A stretch of DNA of 64,000 nucleotides from JAFALK01 sp042701975 (GCA_042701975.1 CP170561.1:62001-126000), one strand, 5' to 3'. Counted from the first letter of the stretch, positions 7,566 to 16,644 are shown. Notes: generated by a model from the letters alone, not told the origin. Numbers and translations: made by a program.

Positions 7566-9272
7566 ATGTACGCGTATACCGACTTCGACCGCCAGTTCGT
7601 CCACGCCCGTGCCGCGCAGTTCCGCAGCCAGCTCGAGCGCAACATCGCCGGCACCCTGACCGACGACGAGTTCCGCCCGCTGCGCCTGCAGAACGGCTGG
7701 TACGTCCAGCGCCACGCCCCGATGCTGCGCGTGGCCGTGCCCTACGGCGCCGTGTCTTCCAGGCAGATGCGCCAGCTCGCCAAGATCGCCCGCGAGTTCG
7801 ATCGCGGCTACGGCCACTTCACCACCCGCCAGAACCTGCAGTACAACTGGATCCCGCTGGTGAAGTCCGCCGACGTGATGGACCTGCTGGCCGACGTGGA
7901 CATGCACGGCATCCAGACCAGCGGCAACTGCATCCGCAACATCACCAGCGACGCACTGGCCGGCGTGGCCGTGGACGAGATCGTCGACCCGCGCCCCTAC
8001 GCCGAGATCCTGCGCCAGTGGAGCACGCTGCACCCGGAGTTCGCCTTCTTGCCGCGCAAGTTCAAGATCGCCATCTCGGGCGCCGAGGAAGATCGCGCCG
8101 CCATCGCCTGGCACGACATCGGCCTGCAGCTGCGCAAGAACGATGCGGGCGAGGTCGGCTTCGAGGTCTTCGTCGGCGGCGGCATGGGCCGCACGCCGGT
8201 GATTGCGCAGCGCATCAACGCCTTCGTGCCCTGGCAGCAGATCCTCGTCTACCTCGAGGCCATCGTGCGCGTCTACAACCTGAACGGCCGCCGCGACAAC
8301 CTCTACAAGGCCCGCATCAAGATCCTCGTGAAGGCCGAGGGCCAACGCTTCTTCGACGAAGTGAACGAGGAGTTCAAGCGCATCCTGGCCGATGACGCAG
8401 GTGGCCACGAGCAGCTGGTCACGCAGGCCGAACTCGACCGTGTGGCCGCGAGCTTCACCGTGCCGGTGGGGGTTGAACCGAAGCCGGCGACCGACATCCA
8501 CGCACACGCGGGCGGAGCGTACAAGCGCTGGCTGGAGCGCAACGTGCACGCTCACCGCATCAGCGGCTACCGCGGTGTGACGCTTTCGCTCAAGCGCCCA
8601 GGCCAGGCCCCTGGCGACGCTACTGACACGCAAATGGAAGCCGCCGCGGACCTGGCCGACCGCTTCAGCCACGGCGAGCTGCGCGTGAGCCACGACCAGA
8701 ACCTCGTGCTGCCCTGGGTGCGCGAAAGCGACCTGCCCGAGCTCTTCGCCGCCGCGCGCGAAGCCAGCTTTGCCACGCCCAACATCGGCCTGCTGACTGA
8801 CATGATCGCCTGCCCCGGCGGCGATTTCTGCGCGCTGGCCAACGCCCGCTCGATCCCCGTGGCCGCGGCCATCACCGAGCGCTTCGAAGACCTCGACGAG
8901 CTCTACGACATCGGCGACATCGACCTGCACATCAGCGGCTGCATCAACTCCTGCGGCCACCACCACAGCGGCCACATCGGCATCCTCGGCGTCGACAAGG
9001 ACGGCAGCGAGTGGTACCAGATCACGCTCGGCGGCTCGGACGGCTCGGACCTGTCCGGCGCACCGCAGCCAGGCAAGGTCATCGGCCCCTCGTTCGCCGC
9101 CGACGAAGTACCGGACGTGATCGAGTCGCTGATCGCCACCTACCGCGCCAGCCGCGAAGACGGCGAGCGCTTCACCGACACCGTCCGCCGCATCGGCCTC
9201 GATCCGTTCAAGGGCCCGGCCAACGCGCAGCGCACGCTGACCGGCGCAGCATCCAAGGAGCTCGCAGCATGA
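7566..9272 (+). CDS. cysI: Sulfite reductase hemoprotein (nitrite/sulfite reductase family)
   Basis: A 568-residue siroheme and 4Fe-4S enzyme that reduces sulfite to sulfide with six electrons. The two cysteine pairs that bind the cofactors are present: C416 and C422 (CPGGDFC) and C459 and C463 (CINSC, followed by GHHHSGHIG). The repeated ferredoxin-like parachute domains are recognisable, for example TTRQNLQYNWI near residue 85. The family also contains nitrite reductases; the sulfur genes on both sides decide for sulfite. No cysJ flavoprotein gene follows, so electrons probably come from ferredoxin or the small DUF934 partner. It overlaps the next gene by ATGA. Confidence 0.95.
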   Translation: MYAYTDFDRQFVHARAAQFRSQLERNIAGTLTDDEFRPLRLQNGWYVQRHAPMLRVAVPYGAVSSRQMRQLAKIAREFDRGYGHFTTRQNLQYNWIPLVKSADVMDLLADVDMHGIQTSGNCIRNITSDALAGVAVDEIVDPRPYAEILRQWSTLHPEFAFLPRKFKIAISGAEEDRAAIAWHDIGLQLRKNDAGEVGFEVFVGGGMGRTPVIAQRINAFVPWQQILVYLEAIVRVYNLNGRRDNLYKARIKILVKAEGQRFFDEVNEEFKRILADDAGGHEQLVTQAELDRVAASFTVPVGVEPKPATDIHAHAGGAYKRWLERNVHAHRISGYRGVTLSLKRPGQAPGDATDTQMEAAADLADRFSHGELRVSHDQNLVLPWVRESDLPELFAAAREASFATPNIGLLTDMIACPGGDFCALANARSIPVAAAITERFEDLDELYDIGDIDLHISGCINSCGHHHSGHIGILGVDKDGSEWYQITLGGSDGSDLSGAPQPGKVIGPSFAADEVPDVIESLIATYRASREDGERFTDTVRRIGLDPFKGPANAQRTLTGAASKELAA

Positions 9273-9631
9273 AGTTCGTGAAAGACACCCCGGCCGAGGT
9301 CTTCACCCTGGCCAACGACGTCGAAGTCGACACCATCGCCGCCGAGCTGCCGCAGCTGCCCGTCATCGCGCTGAACTTCCCGAAGTGGGTGGACGGCCGC
9401 GCCTACAGCCAGGCCCGCCTGCTGCGCACGCGCTACCGCTTCAAGGGCGAGATCCGCGCCACCGGCGAAGTGCTGGTCGACATGCTGCCGCTGCTGGCCC
9501 GCACCGGCTTCAGCGAAGTCCAGCTGCGCGCCGACCAGGACGAGCTGGCCGCACGCCAGGCGCTGGGCTTCTTCCCCTCGGGCCACTACCAGGGCGACGT
9601 GAACGAGCCGCAGCCGGTGTTTGCAAGATGA
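9269..9631 (+). CDS. DUF934 protein, sulfite reductase accessory protein
   Basis: A 120-residue protein of family DUF934, with the segments FPKWVDGRAYSQARLLRTRY and GEVLVDMLPLLARTGF. It is almost always found between cysI and cysH in beta- and alphaproteobacteria. It has been annotated as an oxidoreductase or as an accessory factor of sulfite reductase; its biochemical role is not settled. It overlaps cysI by ATGA at its start and cysH by ATGA at its end, so the three are probably translated as one coupled unit. Confidence 0.9.
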   Translation: MKFVKDTPAEVFTLANDVEVDTIAAELPQLPVIALNFPKWVDGRAYSQARLLRTRYRFKGEIRATGEVLVDMLPLLARTGFSEVQLRADQDELAARQALGFFPSGHYQGDVNEPQPVFAR

Positions 9632-10356
9632 GCGCGATCGACCTCTATGCCCGCAAGACGGCCGGCTTTGAGGAGCGGCTGGCGGAAACGCAGGCGCAGT
9701 TGCGCGCTGCCGTCGACGCGCACGGTGAAGGTCTGCTGCAGTCCACGAGCCTGGGCGCGGAAGACATGGTCATCACCGACCTGATCGCCCGCCTGAAGCT
9801 GCCAGTCGCCATCGCCACGCTGGACACCGGCGCGCTGCACGAGCAGACACTGGCGCTGGTGCCCGCGATCAAAGATCGCTATGGCGTCAAGGTAACGGTG
9901 TACTCACCCGCAGCCGAGGCCGTCATCCACTTCGTCAAGAACCATGGCGAGCGCGCCATGTACGAGAGCGTGGAGCTGCGCAAGGCCTGCTGCGGCGTGC
10001 GCAAGCTCGAGCCGCTGTCGCGCATGCTGGCCGGCCGCTCCGCCTGGATCACGGGCCTGCGCCGCGAGCAGTCGAGCAACCGCGCGGATGTGCCCGCGCA
10101 AGAGCTCGACGCCGAAGGCCGCACCAAGCTCAACCCGCTGGCCGCCTGGACCTGGGCCGACGTGTGGCACTACATCCAGGCCTTCGACGTGCCCTACAAC
10201 CCGCTGCACGACGAGTTCATGCCGAGCATTGGCTGCGCGCCGTGCACACGAGCGATTGCAGTCGGCGAAGACTTCCGCGCCGGCCGCTGGTGGTGGGAAG
10301 AAAGCGCGAAGGAATGCGGTCTGCACGAGACCAAGAACATTGGAGTTGCGGCATGA
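9628..10356 (+). CDS. cysH: Adenylyl-sulfate (APS/PAPS) reductase CysH, Fe-S type
   Basis: A 242-residue assimilatory reductase that makes sulfite and AMP from activated sulfate. It carries the cysteines C121 C122 and C203 C206 (KACCGVRKLEPL and GCAPCTRA) that bind the 4Fe-4S cluster of APS reductases, and the catalytic C230 in ECGLH. Enterobacterial PAPS reductases lack the cluster cysteines. No cysC (APS kinase) is present in this operon, so the direct APS substrate is the better reading. The start at 9628 overlaps the DUF934 stop, and the end overlaps cysD by ATGA. Confidence 0.95.
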   Translation: MSAIDLYARKTAGFEERLAETQAQLRAAVDAHGEGLLQSTSLGAEDMVITDLIARLKLPVAIATLDTGALHEQTLALVPAIKDRYGVKVTVYSPAAEAVIHFVKNHGERAMYESVELRKACCGVRKLEPLSRMLAGRSAWITGLRREQSSNRADVPAQELDAEGRTKLNPLAAWTWADVWHYIQAFDVPYNPLHDEFMPSIGCAPCTRAIAVGEDFRAGRWWWEESAKECGLHETKNIGVAA

Positions 10357-11312
10357 ATGCCCCCGTGAACATCGAACAACTGCTGCCCACCGTGGACCAG
10401 CGCCATCTCGACCACCTGGAAGAAGAGGCAATCTTCATCCTGCGTGAAGTCGCCGCCAGCTTCGAGCGCCCCGGCCTGCTGTTCTCCAGCGGCAAGGACT
10501 CCTGCGTGGTGCTGCGCCTGGCCGAGAAGGCTTTTAAGCGCCGCATCGCCGGCAACGAATTCGCCGGCAGGCTGCCCTTCCCGCTCGTGCACGTGGACAC
10601 CGGCCACAACTTCCCCGAGGTGATCGAGTTCCGCGACCGCCGCGTGGCCGAAATGAACGAGCGCCTCGTCGTCGCCCACATGGACGATTCCATCGCCCGC
10701 GGCACCGTGCGCCTGGCCCATCCGCTTGAATCGCGCAACGGCCACCAGACCGTGACGCTGCTCGAAGCCATTGAGGAAAACCGCTTCGACGTGCTGATCG
10801 GCGGCGCCCGCCGCGACGAGGAAAAGGCGCGCGCCAAGGAACGCATCTTCAGCCACCGCGACAGCTTCGGCCAATGGCAGCCCAAGGAGCAGCGCCCCGA
10901 GTTGTGGAACCTGTTCAACACGCGCATCCGCCCGGGCGAGCACTTCCGCGCCTTCCCGATCAGCAACTGGACCGAGCTGGACGTGTGGCTCTACATCGCC
11001 CGCGAGAACATCCCGCTGCCAAGCCTGTACTACGCCCACGAACGCCAGATCGTGCGCAGCAAGGGCCTGCTGGTGCCGGTGACCGAGGTGACGCCGCCGG
11101 CGGCCGATGACCAGGTGGAAACCGCCACCGTGCGTTTCCGCACCGTGGGCGACATGACCTGCACCTGCCCGGTGGAGAGCGACGCGGCGAACCCGACCGA
11201 GATCGTGGCCGAAACGCTAACGGTCACGTTGAGCGAACGTGGCGCCACCCGCATGGACGATCGCACGAGCGAGTCGTCGATGGAGCGCCGCAAGAAGGAA
11301 GGTTATTTCTGA
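10353..11312 (+). CDS. cysD: Sulfate adenylyltransferase subunit 2
   Basis: A 319-residue subunit that carries out the adenylation of sulfate with ATP to form APS and pyrophosphate. The PP-loop SSGKDS lies at residues 45-50, and further family segments are VHVDTGHNFPEVIEFRD, GGARRDEEKARAKER and the C-terminal ERRKKEGYF. It works with the GTPase CysN, whose start codon overlaps the cysD stop by one base (TGATG). The start overlaps the cysH stop by ATGA. Full family length, no defects. Confidence 0.97.
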   Translation: MNAPVNIEQLLPTVDQRHLDHLEEEAIFILREVAASFERPGLLFSSGKDSCVVLRLAEKAFKRRIAGNEFAGRLPFPLVHVDTGHNFPEVIEFRDRRVAEMNERLVVAHMDDSIARGTVRLAHPLESRNGHQTVTLLEAIEENRFDVLIGGARRDEEKARAKERIFSHRDSFGQWQPKEQRPELWNLFNTRIRPGEHFRAFPISNWTELDVWLYIARENIPLPSLYYAHERQIVRSKGLLVPVTEVTPPAADDQVETATVRFRTVGDMTCTCPVESDAANPTEIVAETLTVTLSERGATRMDDRTSESSMERRKKEGYF

Positions 11313-12598
11313 TGAGTGCAGTTCTGAATTCCGTGGATGCCGACATCCAGCACCGCGCGCTGCGATTCCTGACCGCGGGCAGCGTCGACGACGGCAAGAG
11401 CACGCTGATCGGCCGCCTGCTGTTCGACAGTCGCGCCATCCTGGCCGACCAGCTCGACACGCTGGAGCGCCGCGCCGCCGGTGCGCCGATCGATCTGTCG
11501 CTGCTGACCGACGGCCTGGAGGCCGAGCGCGAGCAGGGCATCACCATCGACGTGGCTTACCGCTACTTCGCGACCCGCGCTCGCAAGTTCATCATTGCTG
11601 ACGCCCCCGGCCACGAGCAGTACACGCGCAACATGGTCACCGCCGCCGCTGGCTCGGATGCCGCGGTGGTGCTGGTGGACATCACCAAGCTCGATCTCAC
11701 GCAGAACGAGGTCACGCTGCTGCCGCAGACCCGCCGCCACAGCCTGCTGGCGCACCTGCTGCGCGTGCCGGGCATCGTGTTTGCGGTGAACAAGATCGAC
11801 GCGCTGGAGGATCCGGCGCCGGGCTTTGCGAAGGTCGCCGCTGCACTGAAGAAGTTCGCTGCCGACGCGGGCATCGAAGTGCAAGCCATCGTGCCCGTCT
11901 CCGCCCTGCGCGGCGACAACGTGACGAGCCCGCTCGACGCCGATTGGTACCAGGGCCCGAGCCTGCTGCAGGTGCTGGAAAGCCTGCCTGCCGCTGAAGA
12001 GGCCCACGAAGGAGCGTTCCTGCAGCCGATCCAATACGTCGCCAAGGAAGGCGAAGGCACGGGCCATCAGCCGCGCACGCTTTGGGGCCGCGTCGCCCAA
12101 GGTTCGGTCCGCGTCGGCGATGAGCTGCAGATCCTGCCCAGCGGCGAGAAGGCCCTCGTGGCCGAGCTGCGCAAGGCCGGCGAGACGGTGGCGAGCGGCG
12201 AAGCCGGCCAGTCCATCGGCCTCGTGCTGGACCGCCAGCTCGACGTGAGCCGTGGTGATTGGGTCGTCACGCCCGGCAGCGCCGCACCGCGCCAGGGCTT
12301 CCAGGCCACGTTGGCCTGGCTGGACACCGAAGCCGCACAACCGGGCCGCAAGTACTGGGTGCGCCACGGCAACCGCTGGGTGCAGGCGCGCATCACGGCC
12401 ATCGAGCACAGGCTGGACATTCACACGCTCGAAGAGCGCGAGGCCGAGGCGCTGCAGGTCAACGAGATCGGCCATGTGCAGGTCGAGCTGCAGCAGCCGC
12501 TGCCCTTGTGCGCCTACGCCGACAACCGCGTCGGTGGCGCGCTGATCGTGGTCGATCCGACGAGCAACCGCACCTCGGGTGCGCTGCTGGTGCGCTGA
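11312..12598 (+). CDS. cysN: Sulfate adenylyltransferase subunit 1 (GTPase)
   Basis: A 428-residue EF-Tu-like GTPase that couples GTP hydrolysis to APS formation by CysD. The G1 loop GSVDDGKST is at residues 23-31, the DAPGHEQY (G3) motif near residue 95 and the NKID (G4) motif near residue 155. Beta-barrel domains follow. The length matches stand-alone CysN; there is no fused CysC kinase domain at the C-terminus, unlike the CysNC form. This agrees with a CysH that uses APS directly. Confidence 0.96.
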   Translation: MSAVLNSVDADIQHRALRFLTAGSVDDGKSTLIGRLLFDSRAILADQLDTLERRAAGAPIDLSLLTDGLEAEREQGITIDVAYRYFATRARKFIIADAPGHEQYTRNMVTAAAGSDAAVVLVDITKLDLTQNEVTLLPQTRRHSLLAHLLRVPGIVFAVNKIDALEDPAPGFAKVAAALKKFAADAGIEVQAIVPVSALRGDNVTSPLDADWYQGPSLLQVLESLPAAEEAHEGAFLQPIQYVAKEGEGTGHQPRTLWGRVAQGSVRVGDELQILPSGEKALVAELRKAGETVASGEAGQSIGLVLDRQLDVSRGDWVVTPGSAAPRQGFQATLAWLDTEAAQPGRKYWVRHGNRWVQARITAIEHRLDIHTLEEREAEALQVNEIGHVQVELQQPLPLCAYADNRVGGALIVVDPTSNRTSGALLVR

Positions 12599-12609
12599 GG
12601 TTGGGCGTT

Positions 12610-13377
12610 ATGGGACAAGTCATCTTCGTCAGCGCCGGACCTGGAGCGGCTGATCTGATCACGCTGCGCGGCGCACGCGCGCTGGAGCGGGCCGATGTCG
12701 TGCTGTTCGACGCGCTGACCGACCCTGCCCTGCGCGAGCTGGCGCCAAACGCGCGCTGGCTCGACGTGGGCAAGCGCGGCTTCTGCGACTCGGCCAAGCA
12801 GGAGACCATCAACGCACTGCTCGTCGCCCAGGCACAAAAGCACGCGCTCGTCGTGCGCCTCAAGGGCGGTGACGCCAGCATCTTCGGCCGACTGGAAGAA
12901 GAACTGCTGGCGCTGGCCGAAGCCGGCGTCGAGAGCGAAGTGGTGCCCGGCGTCACTTCGGCGATTGCCGCTGCCGCTCACAGCCAGCGCCCGTTGACCC
13001 GCCGTGGCGAGGGCCGCAGCGTGAGCCTGACCACGGCCATGACGCGTGACGGCAACCTGCAGGCTGCGCGGACGGCCGACACCGAGGTCTTCTACATGGC
13101 CGGCCAGCAGCTCGGCGCGCTCTCGCGCAAGCTGCAGGAAGCCGGCTGGCCGGCGGACACAGCAGTGCTGGTCACGTCCCGCGCCGGCTGCGCCGACGCC
13201 CTGGCCAGCGACCATACGGTTGGCAATCTGGCCGCTGCCAGCCTGCTGCACAAGGGCCGCCCGACGGTGGTGACAGTGGGCGTCGGAGCGCAGAAACTGC
13301 AGAAATCCCCTGTGAAAAGCACGGGAAATATGGATTTCCAGCCCTCCAGGGCATCCGTGAATTCCCTGAGCGACTAA
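12610..13377 (+). CDS. cobA: Uroporphyrinogen-III C-methyltransferase
   Basis: A 255-residue SAM-dependent methyltransferase (SUMT) that makes precorrin-2 for siroheme. It begins MGQVIFVSAGPGAADLITLR and has the family motifs VRLKGGDASIFGR, VVPGVTSAIAA and the H-SQRPLTRRG segment. It lacks the CysG dehydrogenase/ferrochelatase domain, so the last two siroheme steps must be encoded elsewhere. It lies 11 bp after cysN, which fits its job of providing cofactor for CysI. The C-terminal tail of about 25 residues after VGVGAQ is low in conservation. Confidence 0.93.
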   Translation: MGQVIFVSAGPGAADLITLRGARALERADVVLFDALTDPALRELAPNARWLDVGKRGFCDSAKQETINALLVAQAQKHALVVRLKGGDASIFGRLEEELLALAEAGVESEVVPGVTSAIAAAAHSQRPLTRRGEGRSVSLTTAMTRDGNLQAARTADTEVFYMAGQQLGALSRKLQEAGWPADTAVLVTSRAGCADALASDHTVGNLAAASLLHKGRPTVVTVGVGAQKLQKSPVKSTGNMDFQPSRASVNSLSD

Positions 13378-13422
13378 AATGCGCGGCTTTGCCGCAGCCG
13401 GCTCCACAACAAATTCAAAGTC

Positions 13423-13746
13423 ATGACCCACGTCGTCCTCGAGAACTGCATCCGCTGCAAGTACACCGATTGCGTTGATGTCTGCCCCGTCGATTGCTTC
13501 CGCGAAGGCCAGAACTTCCTCGCCATCGACCCCGACGAATGCATCGACTGCGCCGTCTGCATCCCCGAATGCCCGGTGAACGCCATCGTGCCCGAAGAGG
13601 ACGTGCCCGGGAACATGCAGCACATGATCAAGCTGAACGCCCAGCTCTCGCAGCAGTGGCCCAGCATCACCAAGCGCAAGCCCGCCCTGCCCGACGCCGA
13701 CGAATGGCAGGACAAAACGGGCAAGCTCGAACATCTCATCCGCTGA
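13423..13746 (+). CDS. fdxA: Seven-iron ferredoxin FdxA
   Basis: A 107-residue ferredoxin with one 3Fe-4S and one 4Fe-4S cluster. Cysteines at residues 9, 12, 17, 21 and 25 and a second group at 40, 43, 46 and 50 (CIDCAVCIPECP) give the 7Fe pattern of the Azotobacter FdI/FdxA type, and the C-terminal LPDADEWQDKTGKLEHL tail is typical. It is a soluble electron carrier and may serve CysI or the reductase that follows. A TAAAAT hexamer at 13375-13380 could be its -10 element. Confidence 0.95.
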   Translation: MTHVVLENCIRCKYTDCVDVCPVDCFREGQNFLAIDPDECIDCAVCIPECPVNAIVPEEDVPGNMQHMIKLNAQLSQQWPSITKRKPALPDADEWQDKTGKLEHLIR

Positions 13747-13796
13747 ATTTGGCTGTTTGCTCCGCTCCGTCGGGGCGCAGCGTTAGACCGAACATC

Positions 13797-14906
13797 ATGG
13801 AACCCCAATTGAACGCAGAGATCGTGAAAACCGCCACCGAACACGCCCCCATCGAGACCGATGCCGTCATCGTCGGCGCGGGCCCGGTCGGCTTGTTCCA
13901 GGTGTTCGAGCTGGGCCTTCTCGAGATCAAGGCGCACATCATCGACTCGCTGGCCTACCCCGGTGGCCAGTGCATCGAGCTCTACCCCGACAAGCCCATC
14001 TACGACATCCCGGCCGTGCCCGTGTGCACCGGCAAGGAGCTGACGGACAACCTGCTCAAGCAGATTGAGCCCTTCGGCGCCACCTTCCACCTGGGCCAGG
14101 AAGTCACGACCGTCGAGAAGCAGGAAGACGGCCGCTTCTTCGTGGCCACGAGCAAGGGCACGACCTTCCTCACCAAGACCATCTTCATCGCCGGCGGCGT
14201 GGGCTCGTTCCAGCCGCGCACGCTCAAGGTCGAGGGCGTGGACAAGTACGAAGGCGCGCAGGTGCACTACCGCGTCAAGAACCCCTCGCAGTTCGCCGGC
14301 AAGAACCTGCTGATCGTCGGCGGCGGCGACTCGGCGCTGGACTGGGCGCTGAACTTCTGCGCCGCCAATGAAGACGGCAACCCGCACAAGGCCGAGAGCG
14401 TCATCTTGCTGCACCGCCGCGACGGTTTCCGCGCCGCGCCCGCGAGCGTGGCCAAGATGCACGAGCTGTGCGAGCAGCACGAGATGCAGTTCCTGGTCGG
14501 CTCGGTCACCGACATTGTCGAGGCCGATGGCGCCCTGACGGGCGTGAAGGTCACCGGCGGCGACGGCGTGACCCGCATCGTGCCCTGCGACGAAGTGCTG
14601 GTGTTCTTCGGCCTTTCGCCGAAGCTCGGCCCGATCGCCGAATGGGGCCTGGCCCTGGAGCGCAAGCAGATCGTCGTCGACACCGAGAAATTCGAGACCA
14701 ACACCCCCGGCATCTTCGCCGTGGGCGACGTGAACACCTACCCGGGCAAGAAGAAGCTGATCCTCTCGGGCTTCCACGAAGCCGCGCTGGCTGCCTTTGC
14801 TGCCGCGCCCTACATCTTCCCGGACAAGCGCATCCACCTGCAGTACACGACCACCAGCCCGAAGCTGCACAAGGTGCTGGGTGTGGACTCACCAGTTTTC
14901 GACTGA
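13797..14906 (+). CDS. Ferredoxin/flavodoxin--NADP+ reductase, thioredoxin-reductase-like type
   Basis: A 369-residue FAD- and NADPH-binding reductase of the type-2 (thioredoxin-reductase-like) ferredoxin-NADP reductases. It has the FAD dinucleotide motif VIVGAGPVGLFQVFELGLL, the NADP site LLIVGGGDSALDWAL and the second FAD motif GIFAVGDVNTYPGKKKLI. It lacks the CxxC redox pair of thioredoxin reductase. It follows fdxA by 50 bp and is its likely partner, passing electrons between NADPH and ferredoxin. The ATG at 13797 is chosen because a longer open frame upstream runs through fdxA without homology. Confidence 0.92.
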   Translation: MEPQLNAEIVKTATEHAPIETDAVIVGAGPVGLFQVFELGLLEIKAHIIDSLAYPGGQCIELYPDKPIYDIPAVPVCTGKELTDNLLKQIEPFGATFHLGQEVTTVEKQEDGRFFVATSKGTTFLTKTIFIAGGVGSFQPRTLKVEGVDKYEGAQVHYRVKNPSQFAGKNLLIVGGGDSALDWALNFCAANEDGNPHKAESVILLHRRDGFRAAPASVAKMHELCEQHEMQFLVGSVTDIVEADGALTGVKVTGGDGVTRIVPCDEVLVFFGLSPKLGPIAEWGLALERKQIVVDTEKFETNTPGIFAVGDVNTYPGKKKLILSGFHEAALAAFAAAPYIFPDKRIHLQYTTTSPKLHKVLGVDSPVFD

Positions 14907-14956
14907 ATTCGGCAACCTGTTCGACTGAAGCCACAACGCGTTCATCCGCACACAAG

Positions 14957-14980
14957 AGCCGCTCCCCGAGCGGCTTTTTT
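14957..14980 (+). terminator. Rho-independent terminator after the reductase gene
   Basis: An 8-bp GC-rich stem AGCCGCTC/GAGCGGCT with a CCC loop, followed by six T residues. It lies 50 bases after the reductase stop and before the TolA-like gene, closing the fdxA-reductase unit. Confidence 0.9.
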
Positions 14981-15009
14981 CATCTCCGGCCCGACTACCA
15001 TCGCCACCC

Positions 15010-16629
15010 ATGACCACCTTGGCGCTTGTTGGCCTGACCCGGAGCGAGAGAACCCAGCGCAGACGCACCTCGCTGTCGTTGCTCGTTTCCGTTGCAGTCC
15101 ACCTGCTGCTGCTGAGCCTGGTGATCGGCGGCACCGGCAACGGCCTGCCCGGCCTGGGCCTGCCCTGGGCTGAGCGCCGGATGCCCGAGGCGGACCTGAG
15201 TGTGGTGCTGCCGCCGGAGCCCGTGGCCCTGCCGCCCGAACCTCAGCCGGCCGAAGGCCTGATGCCCGCGCCAGCCGAGACCGCGCCCGCCATCGCCGCC
15301 ACCGCACCGCCGGCGCGCCAACCCGCGGAGGACCTGGCCTCGTTCGCGCCGCCGGCCCCGCCTTCGCCCTCTCTGATCGCGATGGCGCCTTCGGACAAGC
15401 CGAACTGGGCCGTGCCCGTCACGGTGCCGGCGTCAGCACCGCCGGTGGCCGTGGCACCGGCGGCCTCGATGCCGTCGCCCGCCGCTTCCACACCGCCGCC
15501 GCGCGACCCCGGCGAGATCGAACGCGAGAAGGCGCTGGAGCAAGAAGCCCTGAAGCGCGAGGCCGCCAAGCAAGAAGCGGCGCGGCAGGAGATGGCCAAG
15601 GTCGAAGCCGCCAAGTTCGAGGCCGCGCGCAAGGAAGCGGCCCGCGTCGAGGCCGTCAATCAGGAAGCCGCACGGCAGGAGGCCGCGAAGGTCGAGGCCG
15701 CGAAGCAGCAGGAGGCCACGCGCCTGGAAGCCGCGCGCGTCGAGGCCGAGCGGCAGGAGGCTGCCAAGCAGGCGGCTTCGCGCGCCGAGGCTGCACGGGC
15801 CGATGCCGAGAAGCAGGCCGCCGCGGCACGTCAGGAGGCCGCGCGACAGGAAGCAGCGCGTCAGGAGGCTGCCAAGCAAGAAGCTGCCAAGCAAGAGGCG
15901 GCGAAGCAGGAGGCTGCCAGGCAGGAGACCGCTCGACAGGAGGCCGCTCGTCAGGCCGAGGCCACGCGGCAGGCCGAAGCGGCACGGCAGGCAGAGGCCG
16001 CCCGCCAGGCCGAAGCTGCGCGCCAAGCTGCTGCACAAGCCGAGGCTGCACGCCAGGCCGCCGCACAAGCAGCCGCCGCAAAAGCCGCGGCGGCGCAGGC
16101 CGAAGCCAGCAAGCAGGCCGCCATCAATGCAGCGAACGCCGCCAAGGCCGCCGAGGCCGAACAGCGCGAAGCCCGGCTGCGCGCCATCGGCCAGCAACTC
16201 AACGAGGAAGCCGCCAAGCGCGATGCCGCCGCAGCCGCCGCTCGCCAGACCAACGGCCTGCCGACCACCCTCTCCAGCAGCCGCCGCGGCCGCCTGCTGG
16301 GCCGCACCGACCTGAACGCCGAGATGGTGGCCTACGGCGAACTCTGGGCGCGCAAGATCCAGCTCAACATGACCTTCGAGATGGTGCGGGAGGCCCTCAA
16401 GCAGCCCTACACCAACCCCGTCGTCACCGTGGCCGTGCGCAGCGACGGCTCGATCGAGTCCATCACCTTCGTGCGCTCCAGCGGCTCGCAGGTGCTGGAC
16501 GACGCCGTCAAGCGCGTCATCCAGAGTCAGGAGCGCTACCCGTCCTTCCCGCCGGCCCTGGCCGCCGAGTACGACGTGATCGAGATCCGCCGGACCTGGT
16601 ACTTCGACGTGGCGATCCGGCTGTATTGA
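15010..16629 (+). CDS. TolA/TonB-like energy-transducer protein with very long helical domain
   Basis: A 539-residue envelope protein. One membrane segment lies near residues 20-42 (SLSLLVSVAVHLLLLSLVIG), followed by a Pro/Ala-rich stretch to about residue 170. Then comes about 220 residues built from Ala-rich pentads such as RQEAA, KQEAA and RQAEA, and finally a TonB C-terminal-like domain (VTVAVRSDGSIESITFVRSS and RTWYFDVAIRLY). This layout is that of TolA or a long TonB, spanning the periplasm to reach outer-membrane partners. No tolB, tolQR, pal, exbB or exbD is adjacent, so the partners are not known from context. With at least three TonB-dependent receptors in this window, an energising role is possible. 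Confidence 0.82.
   Translation: MTTLALVGLTRSERTQRRRTSLSLLVSVAVHLLLLSLVIGGTGNGLPGLGLPWAERRMPEADLSVVLPPEPVALPPEPQPAEGLMPAPAETAPAIAATAPPARQPAEDLASFAPPAPPSPSLIAMAPSDKPNWAVPVTVPASAPPVAVAPAASMPSPAASTPPPRDPGEIEREKALEQEALKREAAKQEAARQEMAKVEAAKFEAARKEAARVEAVNQEAARQEAAKVEAAKQQEATRLEAARVEAERQEAAKQAASRAEAARADAEKQAAAARQEAARQEAARQEAAKQEAAKQEAAKQEAARQETARQEAARQAEATRQAEAARQAEAARQAEAARQAAAQAEAARQAAAQAAAAKAAAAQAEASKQAAINAANAAKAAEAEQREARLRAIGQQLNEEAAKRDAAAAAARQTNGLPTTLSSSRRGRLLGRTDLNAEMVAYGELWARKIQLNMTFEMVREALKQPYTNPVVTVAVRSDGSIESITFVRSSGSQVLDDAVKRVIQSQERYPSFPPALAAEYDVIEIRRTWYFDVAIRLY
15520..16170 (+). repeat. Degenerate 15-bp repeats encoding (K/R)QEAA pentads
   Basis: The central helix of the TolA/TonB-like gene is encoded by many imperfect 15-base units, such as those for KQEAA and RQEAA. 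They are nearly identical over 15824-15960 and change to RQAEA units after 15950. Such in-frame repeats can expand or contract without breaking the frame. Confidence 0.85.
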
Positions 16630-16644
16630 GCGCTCAGGCTGCGC

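Noticed and set aside
12259..12609. Upstream extension of the CobA frame into cysN
   Set aside because: The CobA family start MGQVIFVSAGPG is at 12610; the upstream part is the cysN gene in another frame.
13494..13796. Upstream extension of the ferredoxin reductase frame through fdxA
   Set aside because: No homology before the ATG at 13797, and fdxA occupies that stretch in its own frame.
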